From the NCBI GenBank assembly GCA_031254175.1, contig JAIRUY010000006.1:1-7631 (forward strand): a stretch of 7,631 nucleotides of DNA, in the 5' to 3' direction. The stretch's first letter is position 1; each line of letters opens with the position of its first letter. Below the pieces are notes generated by a model. That model worked only from the letters and a program-made list of their open reading frames with translations. It made no database searches and had not been told where the DNA came from. This document shows positions 1 to 6,033 of this stretch, piece by piece. The stretch comes from Treponema sp. GTDB taxonomy: Bacteria; Spirochaetota; Spirochaetia; Treponematales; Breznakiellaceae. The translations under genes and the position numbers were made by a program.

Positions 1-2660
1 ACAGACTGGACAATTTCAGCGGAAACACGGCAGATTTTAAATTGATAATTCAGATTGGTTCTCTTTCTGGCACGGATTATGTGTTTACGGAGAATCCGGA
101 TATTTCTCTTGTGCTGGAAAAATTACTGTATGCAAACGACATGGAATCAACGCAGTGGGATGCCGATTACTCAAGGAACCCGCAAATCTTCAGTCATGAG
201 CCGAGAATAGCAAGTTTTACACTGACTGATGACGACAGACTCAAACTGGGGAACGCTAATTATTTGCGCGTCATTGCGGTTATTGACGGCGTTCAGGAAG
301 TTTCCGGGCGCGTAATTCTAGCTCCGCCCATTGTCCGCAGTGCGGCGTTCAGGGCGATAACATATGACAACGGGACTGTCAGCGGAACGACTGATTTTTC
401 CACGTTTAACAGTGTTGCGGCTTTTGAAACAATGGATACAGGGTTGGTTACTCTGGAATCGGCCTACGGTGATTTAATAAAGCGGCTTCATCCGTCCGGG
501 GAAACGCAGCGTGTATTAAAAATAGAATGGAAAAATATGCAAAATAATATTTCCGCCGGAATAGACGGCAGGGTTGGCGCTCTGCCTCTTTCTGATTACC
601 GTGAGCTGTCATTTTTTATTAAAGGGCCGGATACCCCAATTTCCGGCGGAACATTGAGCTTTTTTGTCGCATCGGGGCCGGACTCAATTTCTGACCCGCA
701 GTTGGAAGTGCGTATTCCGTTAAGCGAGTTTACGGCGGGGAAGTGGTCAAAGGTAACAATCCGCTATCAGGGCGGCAATACCGGTGTAAGAATAGATAAT
801 AGACTTGCTGCGGCAGCTTCTTTCCGTTACAGGCCGATACAGAGTTTTACATGGCAGGACAGAAGAACAAGCTATGTCGCGGTTTTAGTCGATCCGGGAG
901 CCGTCCCGCTCCCGGACACGAGCATCTGTATTGATGAAATTATTCTGGAAGACTCAAGCTTGGTTTACAGAATGAACGCAGGCGGCGCTGTTGAATATTC
1001 AAAGAGCGGAACTTTGCTTTATGCCGGCAGTATTCCTGTGTTATCTGATTTTACGGTTTCCGCGGCTATGGAGTCGGAAATCCGTTCATACGGAAGCCAG
1101 GATTCAGGGCTTTCCGGCAGTATGGTTAACCGCATAAGTTCAGGCGTTTCGGTCTTCGGAGCAAGAGTGCAGGGTAACCTTTTCACTACGGCGGCAAAGG
1201 ATACTTTTTTATGGAGCGCGGATCACGGTATTTCAAGGACATTCGGCCCATTTTCCGTAAAGGAAACATTTTTTGCTTCTCCTCAGGAGAGGACAGCAAG
1301 GCATGGTTTTAATATGGCGTTAGCTTCCAGTTTTTATGCCGGATTTGACGCTGATGCATTTTATGAATTATCAAGGCTCAGGCAAAGGTGGGACTTGAAT
1401 ATGGGCTACAGATCGCAATTTAATTTTATTCCTTCTGTTGCGGTTAAAACAAACGCTTTGTGGGTAAGGAACAGCGTAATTCAGGAAGATGACAGTTACG
1501 CGAAACTGTGGTTGAGCTCGTGGGAACCTTTGGTTCCTGATGACGGCAGCGGAGCTGAAAGCAGAAGGACAGAAGCCCAGGCAGTTATAACGCAAAGTTC
1601 AACGCCAGTCGGGGCGGCGCTAACTGTGGATGCCAGCACAAATTTTACCGGAGCAAACAGTATTACCAGGCTGGAAAACTCAACTGTACTTGATGTTCCT
1701 GTTACGTTTGATCGTTTCAGTTTTAGCCTGAAAGCCGGCCGGGGCTTTAAAAGACATCTTAATTATTCCGGAAATAATATTTTTGACGACACAGGAAAGT
1801 TCGGCGAAAGCATAAATGATTCGCTTGAGCTTTGGAAAGTTTTTCCTTTTTATTCGCTTTTTTCGCCAAAACTTAACGAAGCGATGGATGAAGCGTTAAA
1901 TAATTCTCCGTCTTTTAATCTCGCTCAATATTCAGCATTTAATGATCATTTCAGTACAAGCGTAAATTTTCCCCGTGTTTATTCTCTTGTCTCCTTTGCT
2001 GTTCCCTACAGAGTCACTGTTGCTCTTGAAAGGGTTTTGGAACAAAAAATGGACATAAGAACCGATATTTTCAATCTTGGCGGAGCTTTGAATTTTTCTT
2101 CCATCAATATGTTTGGCGTTATGGGATACAGGCCTGTCTTTGATTTTTATCAAACTGATGAGTTTGCGCATACGCTCGAAGGCGCGGCAATTTTTAGCGC
2201 CGGTGATGTTTCATGGAGGCTTCGATCTGTTTTTGGCGCAGGTTTCAGGGGTTTTTCCGGCGAAACCTTAAGCTTTGTAAATACGCTTACGCTGCGGTCG
2301 GACTCATACTGGATGGACAGTTTTGTTTTAAACTGGACTGTTCCGACTGAAAACAGCCTTTTAAGCATTTTTTACAACTGGGTTACAAAAGCCGCAACAA
2401 ATCACATTTCATGGCTAAATCTTTCCGGCATTTTTGCTTCTGATTATGAGCAGTTAAGAATAGAAAGCATGGAGTTAACGCTTGATAAAACAAGAGATAA
2501 ATTACGCTGGAGTTTAACTCTTGGCCATGAATCCATTGTCAGAATTGTGGGAAGGCTTAATTTTACCACATTTGTAAAATTAAGATTAAGCGAAGACCAA
2601 GCAAGCGAAGTTTTTACTTTTGATACTCTTTTAGGAACCACTCTCAGGGTTAGTTTTTAA
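1..2660 (+). CDS. SprA-like large outer-membrane protein, 5'-truncated by the window edge
   Basis: The reading frame is open from the left edge (first whole codon at 3, reading RLDNFSGNTADFK), so the TTG at 42 is an internal Leu codon and the real start lies upstream. The visible part is 885 residues. Residues 1-110 contain strand-rich segments such as DFKLIIQIGSLSG and NANYLRVIAVIDG. Residues about 143-318 look like a jelly-roll module: LPLSDYRELSFFIKG, then LEVRIPLSEF, then GKWSKVTI, closing with SICIDEIILED. From about 325 on the sequence alternates polar and hydrophobic residues, rich in Tyr, Trp and Phe, and ends in LRVSF, the terminal Phe typical of proteins inserted by the BAM machinery. 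The order (an IQIG segment, a jelly-roll ending in a [N/D]E-[I/L]-x-L motif, then barrel) recalls SprA, the huge type IX secretion translocon of Bacteroidota. That match is from memory; the barrel call is firmer than the family call. The last 30 bp overlap the convergent TPR gene. Confidence 0.6.
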   Translation, partial: RLDNFSGNTADFKLIIQIGSLSGTDYVFTENPDISLVLEKLLYANDMESTQWDADYSRNPQIFSHEPRIASFTLTDDDRLKLGNANYLRVIAVIDGVQEVSGRVILAPPIVRSAAFRAITYDNGTVSGTTDFSTFNSVAAFETMDTGLVTLESAYGDLIKRLHPSGETQRVLKIEWKNMQNNISAGIDGRVGALPLSDYRELSFFIKGPDTPISGGTLSFFVASGPDSISDPQLEVRIPLSEFTAGKWSKVTIRYQGGNTGVRIDNRLAAAASFRYRPIQSFTWQDRRTSYVAVLVDPGAVPLPDTSICIDEIILEDSSLVYRMNAGGAVEYSKSGTLLYAGSIPVLSDFTVSAAMESEIRSYGSQDSGLSGSMVNRISSGVSVFGARVQGNLFTTAAKDTFLWSADHGISRTFGPFSVKETFFASPQERTARHGFNMALASSFYAGFDADAFYELSRLRQRWDLNMGYRSQFNFIPSVAVKTNALWVRNSVIQEDDSYAKLWLSSWEPLVPDDGSGAESRRTEAQAVITQSSTPVGAALTVDASTNFTGANSITRLENSTVLDVPVTFDRFSFSLKAGRGFKRHLNYSGNNIFDDTGKFGESINDSLELWKVFPFYSLFSPKLNEAMDEALNNSPSFNLAQYSAFNDHFSTSVNFPRVYSLVSFAVPYRVTVALERVLEQKMDIRTDIFNLGGALNFSSINMFGVMGYRPVFDFYQTDEFAHTLEGAAIFSAGDVSWRLRSVFGAGFRGFSGETLSFVNTLTLRSDSYWMDSFVLNWTVPTENSLLSIFYNWVTKAATNHISWLNLSGIFASDYEQLRIESMELTLDKTRDKLRWSLTLGHESIVRIVGRLNFTTFVKLRLSEDQASEVFTFDTLLGTTLRVSF

Positions 2661-3584
2661 ATCCCCATCCTCTGCCTTCGGCTCTTGAGCAAGACGCATA
2701 TTATAAATGATGTTTCTTATGCTGTCTTTGTTTGTTTCATTGATATTTTTATTTTCAAGCAGCTCTTCAACGGCTGTAATGTTTTTATATCCCTCATTTA
2801 TTGCATTTTGAAGTTCTGTTATTCCTTCATGGTTTTCACTGTCTGCTGTTAAAAGCAGCCTTGCGATTGAAAACCGTATGTCGTTTCTTAGATCGTTTTC
2901 CGCCTCGGAGGCATCGGAAAGGGCTTTTCGGTATTCTTCAAGCGCTCTTGCGTATAACTCATGATGTTCCAGCGCCCGGGCGTATTCATACCGGACTTTT
3001 GAATCTGAATTGCTGTTTAACCAGGCAGAGTAGCTGTTAATTGCTTCTACCTTGTTTTGGGCATTCTGAGTCCGTGCGAAAAGGAGCTGCATATCGCTGT
3101 TTTCCAGCATGGGAAGGGGATATTTTGAAAGAACTTGTTCGGCTTCAGCGTAACGTTCCATTGCGTATAACACAAGCGCGTGGTTATAGCCGTCATCGGC
3201 GTTTTCCGGAACAAGCGCCAGCAGCTTTGTATAATGCTTTTCGGCAATGTTTAGATCTCCTGTTCTAATCCTTGTATATGCGGCGGCTTTGAGAGCGAGA
3301 ATATTATTTGGATCCTTTTTCAGGATATCTTCAAAACGTTCCGCGGCTTCCTGATATCTTTGTCTTTCAAAAGCAAGACGGCCAAGGTTGTATTGGGAGG
3401 CGGTCATTGTTTTTTGTGCTGTTGCCGCTCTGGTCAGCCATTTTTCGGCTTCTTCATATTTTCCAAGTTCAAAATATGCCATGCCGATGGAATAATATTC
3501 CTCTGCGGACGCTGCCATTCCTTTACAGCCGTTGATCGAAAACAAATAAAAAAGCGCAAGAACAACCAGCGGAGTATTTCTCAT
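2631..3584 (-). CDS. TPR-repeat lipoprotein
   Basis: This 317-residue protein begins with a lipoprotein signal peptide: MRNTPLVVLALFYLF, then SINGC with the acylated Cys at residue 20. It should therefore be anchored in a membrane on the periplasmic side. The rest is helical tetratricopeptide repeats, clearest at about 27-58 (YYSIGMAYFELGKYEEAEKW), 63-92 (YNLGRLAFERQRYQEAAERF), 97-126, 131-155 and 198-225 (YEYARALEHHELYARALEEY). The charged C-terminal tail has no recognisable domain. TPR arrays bind protein partners; the partner here is unknown. The start ATG overlaps the stop of the upstream UPRT gene (ATGA, 3581-3584), so translation is probably coupled. The only upstream purine run is GAGAAAA, a weak ribosome site. 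The stop lies 30 bp inside the 3' end of the convergent SprA-like gene. Confidence 0.9.
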   Translation of the reverse strand: MRNTPLVVLALFYLFSINGCKGMAASAEEYYSIGMAYFELGKYEEAEKWLTRAATAQKTMTASQYNLGRLAFERQRYQEAAERFEDILKKDPNNILALKAAAYTRIRTGDLNIAEKHYTKLLALVPENADDGYNHALVLYAMERYAEAEQVLSKYPLPMLENSDMQLLFARTQNAQNKVEAINSYSAWLNSNSDSKVRYEYARALEHHELYARALEEYRKALSDASEAENDLRNDIRFSIARLLLTADSENHEGITELQNAINEGYKNITAVEELLENKNINETNKDSIRNIIYNMRLAQEPKAEDGDLKTNPESGS

Positions 3585-4636
3585 TTTTCTCTGCCAAGAA
3601 CTGTATTCTCAATTTCCCGCAATTGGGAACGGTACAGATTAGCGATGCCGGCCCCATAATCGGCGATAAGCTGAATGATGTTGCGGTTGTTTGTTTCAGC
3701 ATCTTGTCCGTTCAGGCGGTCTCCGGCATCTCCAAGTCCGGGCATTATGTATGCTTCCTTGTTTAAAACACCGTCCATCCAGAGTGTATAAACATCGCAG
3801 TTATCCAATGCCCTTACTACCCTTAAAGATCCCTTAAGCGCAGAAATTACATTAAAGAAAATGATTGAGCGCGGCTTAATCCCCGAACTAATGAGATATT
3901 TTATTACTGTAACAAGGCTTCCGCCTGTAGCGTTCATTGGATCGGCGAATACCAAATCTTTGCCGTCAAGAGTTTCAAAATTGAAAAAAGATTTATTGAG
4001 ATCAAGAATGTATTCCATGTCTGTTTCATTTTTGCTGTCGTCGCGGTATATTCTGAAAAGAGCAAACGGCGTAACATAACCGTTAGATGAATACTCTTCA
4101 ATTTCCTTGCTCATGATCATTGACGGCAGAAGGGAGCCCCTCAGCATTACGCACATTACTGTATTTTCTATTTTTTTATCTATGTTATTTATTTTATGGA
4201 CAGCGTAATTCCGGACGGGTTTTGTTACCGGTGTTTTTACAATAAGGTAATTTTTTTGCGTACCGTGAGAGCCTCCCCAGGCAAGTTTAAAAAGCATTTC
4301 GTAAGAGCGTTGGATATAATACAAAAATTCCCTGTTGTCTGTATTTATATCCCTGAGTTTGGCGATGACGCGGGAAACTTCAGGATGATCTTCCTGCGGA
4401 GAATTAAATGAATAAACATGAATTTTCGGCGTTTCTCTGCATATTTCCTGCATCAAACTTCCCATTTCATTGTAAACTTTTATAAGGCTGTTTTCGGCAT
4501 CTTTTTTTTCTTTTTCTACCTGCGGGAAAATATCAAGGGCTTTTTCAAATAATTTATCAAGAGCGGCAAGATTTTTCTTGTCAGCGGCGGTTAAATACCC
4601 ATCCAGTTCCTCTGCTTTTAATATTACCTTATTCAT
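3581..4636 (-). CDS. upp: Uracil phosphoribosyltransferase (UPRT) with N-terminal extension
   Basis: UPRT joins uracil to PRPP to give UMP and pyrophosphate in the cytoplasm (pyrimidine salvage). Two hallmarks are clear: the PRPP loop ADPMNATGGS at residues 231-240 (family DPMLATGGS) and the uracil-site motif AYIMPGLGDAGDRLNG at 295-310 (family YIVPGLGDAGDR-FGT). HPEVSRVIAKLRDINTDNREF near 84-104 matches the N-terminal HPL...LRD..T...F segment, and MLRGSLLP at 164-171 sits where family members have LRAGL. At 351 residues it is much longer than the usual roughly 210. The excess is an approximately 70-residue, lysine- and glutamate-rich helical N-terminus, plus insertions and a 40-residue tail. 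The altered LRAG and FGT motifs mark it as a divergent branch, so a regulatory or altered substrate role cannot be excluded. It starts 47 bp after the DUF445 stop, with its own promoter, and its stop overlaps the TPR gene start. Confidence 0.85.
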   Translation of the reverse strand: MNKVILKAEELDGYLTAADKKNLAALDKLFEKALDIFPQVEKEKKDAENSLIKVYNEMGSLMQEICRETPKIHVYSFNSPQEDHPEVSRVIAKLRDINTDNREFLYYIQRSYEMLFKLAWGGSHGTQKNYLIVKTPVTKPVRNYAVHKINNIDKKIENTVMCVMLRGSLLPSMIMSKEIEEYSSNGYVTPFALFRIYRDDSKNETDMEYILDLNKSFFNFETLDGKDLVFADPMNATGGSLVTVIKYLISSGIKPRSIIFFNVISALKGSLRVVRALDNCDVYTLWMDGVLNKEAYIMPGLGDAGDRLNGQDAETNNRNIIQLIADYGAGIANLYRSQLREIENTVLGREK

Positions 4637-4644
4637 ATCTTGTC

Positions 4645-4678
4645 ATTATATTATCATTTTTTAAAACATACAACTCAA
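4645..4678 (-). promoter_or_regulatory. Predicted sigma70-type promoter for the UPRT-TPR gene pair
   Basis: Read on the minus strand, TTGAGT (4673-4678) is followed by 17 bases and GATAAT (4650-4655), matching consensus at 4 and 5 of 6 positions. An overlapping reading uses a perfect TATAAT (4645-4650) with TTGTAT (4668-4673), also 17 bases apart. Either would start transcription about 2-8 nt before the ATG at 4636. The bases before that ATG (AATGACAAGAT) contain no clear Shine-Dalgarno sequence, which fits a leaderless or nearly leaderless mRNA. The 47-bp gap is A+T-rich, so chance hexamers are possible. Confidence 0.55.
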
Positions 4679-4683
4679 GTTTT

Positions 4684-5643
4684 TTACCTCAGCAGCTGAT
4701 TTAATCCCGATTGAAACATGCCGATCAGGAAACCCAGTATTCCTCCGAATATTTCTACCCACTTGAATTGATCCGACATTATGTCAAGAATTATCCGTTC
4801 AACCTTTACCATGTCAAGCGAATCGATTCTGTCGACTACAAGGCTTTTTATATTTATGGATGCAAGAATATTTTCAATTTGCCCGTCTGCGGAAACCATC
4901 AATTTTGTAAATAAAAATTCATCCAGCTTTTCTTTGCTGTTTTCATTTATGTTAAACAAACCGCCTATGTTTTTATTTTGCTCTCCAATCATGCGGTTGA
5001 ATTCCGCGGTTACGGCCTTTACAAACATATTTTTAACTTTTTCATCCTGTAAAAGATTTGCGGAGTTTTCTGTCAGTTCGTCAATAATTTCCGGCATCTT
5101 CTGTTCAAGAGTTGCATCGTATTGAGCCGCGGAAATAAAAAAACGCTGAAATACATTAAGCTTGAGAATTATACTTTTGAGAAAAACCCTTCCTTTGGAT
5201 TCCAGTTCGCGGCGGATTTCGTCCCTGTGAAGAAAACTGATTAACGCCGAAGCAAACGAAGGATACATTTTTTCCGCCGCTCCGTTAATCATTTCAGACA
5301 GTTTCTCTTCATTGCCTTCCAGTAATTCACTTGGCCGTTTTTCAAGGATTTTTCCTGTAAAAAGAGAAATGGTGAGTTTTACCTTTTCGCGTACATCCCG
5401 GTTGGCAAGGCGCCGCCTGATAATTTCCGGCGTAATCAGTTCCCGCTCCACCATGCCGCCGATACTTTCCGCAAGCCTGTGGCGCTGTTTGGGGAGGATG
5501 CCCGGTGTGAACGGCAGCCGGATGCCAAAGATGCGGATTTCCCGCAGCGGGCGGAATAACATTCTTATTGCCAGTACATTTGTACTATATCCAATTAACG
5601 CCCCTACGACAGGCGGAATAAAAAAGACAACACCCGGATTCAC
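4684..5643 (-). CDS. DUF445 family membrane protein (YheB-like)
   Basis: This 319-residue protein carries the signature of the DUF445 family. At the N-terminus a hydrophobic segment (about 5-24) contains GALIGYSTNVLAIRMLFRP, followed by GIRLPFTPGILPKQRHRLAE (40-59) and the conserved IGGMVERELITPEII. The middle, about 70-285, is a long, charged, mostly helical region. A second hydrophobic segment at the C-terminus (KWVEIFGGILGFLIGMFQ) closes the protein, so both ends should sit in the membrane with the helical body on one side. The biochemical function of the family is not established; some members are linked to envelope or spore structures. It begins with GTG at 5643, the only possible start at this end because a TAA stop lies immediately upstream in frame, and a GGAGG site stands 10 nt before it. 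Its start overlaps the stop of the SH3 lipoprotein gene (GTGA), suggesting coupled translation and perhaps joint envelope function. Confidence 0.9.
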   Translation of the reverse strand: MNPGVVFFIPPVVGALIGYSTNVLAIRMLFRPLREIRIFGIRLPFTPGILPKQRHRLAESIGGMVERELITPEIIRRRLANRDVREKVKLTISLFTGKILEKRPSELLEGNEEKLSEMINGAAEKMYPSFASALISFLHRDEIRRELESKGRVFLKSIILKLNVFQRFFISAAQYDATLEQKMPEIIDELTENSANLLQDEKVKNMFVKAVTAEFNRMIGEQNKNIGGLFNINENSKEKLDEFLFTKLMVSADGQIENILASINIKSLVVDRIDSLDMVKVERIILDIMSDQFKWVEIFGGILGFLIGMFQSGLNQLLR

Positions 5644-6029
5644 TTAAGCATTGCCTCCGATGCGGTTCTTGCCTGGCTTTCCATGTCATAAATATCCATA
5701 ACTTCTTCTTTAAGCCAGCCGGGGTGTGAATCATCGATCAATACCCAGGAAACAAAACCGCTGTTGTTTTTTATTGTCTGCCGCCTGACTATCTTAACCA
5801 ATGAGCCCCGGCGCAGATAACCAATGGAAGGGCTGCCTTCCGCCGGATCGGCTGTAATATGAGTGAAAGATTCTGTGATTACTCCAAACCCAATATAGTT
5901 TCTTGACAGGGGAGAAGTTACAGGCGGCAGTACAGGGCCTTCTTCCTTTCGTATCCTGCACGCGCATAAAACTGAAATACAAAGAATTATTAATAATTGA
6001 CCAAGTATATGTTTAGCCGTTATTCTCAT
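5640..6029 (-). CDS. Small lipoprotein with bacterial SH3-like domain
   Basis: The 129-residue product opens with a signal peptide (MRITAKHILGQLLIILCISV) and a lipobox LCAC, giving an acylated Cys at residue 24. A short proline-containing linker (29-44) leads to an SH3b-like beta domain at about 46-115: GVITESFTHITADPAEGSP, then LRRGSLVKIVRR, then FVSWVLIDDSHPGWLKEEV. The W-x-L-I...GW-L-K pattern is the usual end of bacterial SH3 domains, which often bind peptidoglycan or proteins in the periplasm. The ligand here is unknown. It is the first gene of the four-gene minus-strand block, and its stop overlaps the DUF445 GTG start. Its ATG lies 4 bp from the ATG of the divergent omptin gene, has no Shine-Dalgarno sequence, and has a promoter placed to start transcription about 4 nt upstream. 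Confidence 0.85.
   Translation of the reverse strand: MRITAKHILGQLLIILCISVLCACRIRKEEGPVLPPVTSPLSRNYIGFGVITESFTHITADPAEGSPSIGYLRRGSLVKIVRRQTIKNNSGFVSWVLIDDSHPGWLKEEVMDIYDMESQARTASEAMLK
5654..5658 (-). promoter_or_regulatory. Ribosome binding site GGAGG for the DUF445 gene
   Basis: On the minus strand GGAGG lies 10 nt before the GTG at 5643, inside the last codons of the SH3 lipoprotein gene. It supports the GTG start and contrasts with the other starts in the window, most of which have no such site. Confidence 0.7.
5997..6026 (+). promoter_or_regulatory. Predicted sigma70-type promoter for the omptin gene
   Basis: TTGACC (5997-6002, 5 of 6) is followed by 18 bases and TATTCT (6021-6026, 4 of 6). 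The expected start of transcription is about 6033-6034, the first base of the omptin ATG. The whole promoter lies within the first codons of the opposing SH3 lipoprotein gene. No Shine-Dalgarno sequence precedes the ATG, which agrees with a leaderless mRNA. The -10 match is only moderate. Confidence 0.5.
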
Positions 6030-6033
6030 ATTA

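Noticed and set aside
42..44. TTG as the start codon of the large plus-strand gene
   Set aside because: The frame is open to the left edge with 13 sensible codons before it and no ribosome site, so the gene is truncated by the window.
2681..2700. GCCTTCGGC as a terminator hairpin between the convergent genes
   Set aside because: Only a 3-bp stem with a 3-base loop, no T-run, and it lies in the TPR coding sequence.
2801..3535. Several plus-strand open frames of 75-99 codons opposite the TPR and UPRT genes
   Set aside because: They are antisense to well-supported genes, are Cys/Phe/Arg-rich with no domain, and lack ribosome sites.
4781..5647. Plus-strand open frames of 111-114 codons opposite DUF445
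   Set aside because: Composition is that of a reverse-complement shadow (Ser/Arg/Ile-rich), and DUF445 motifs account for the region.
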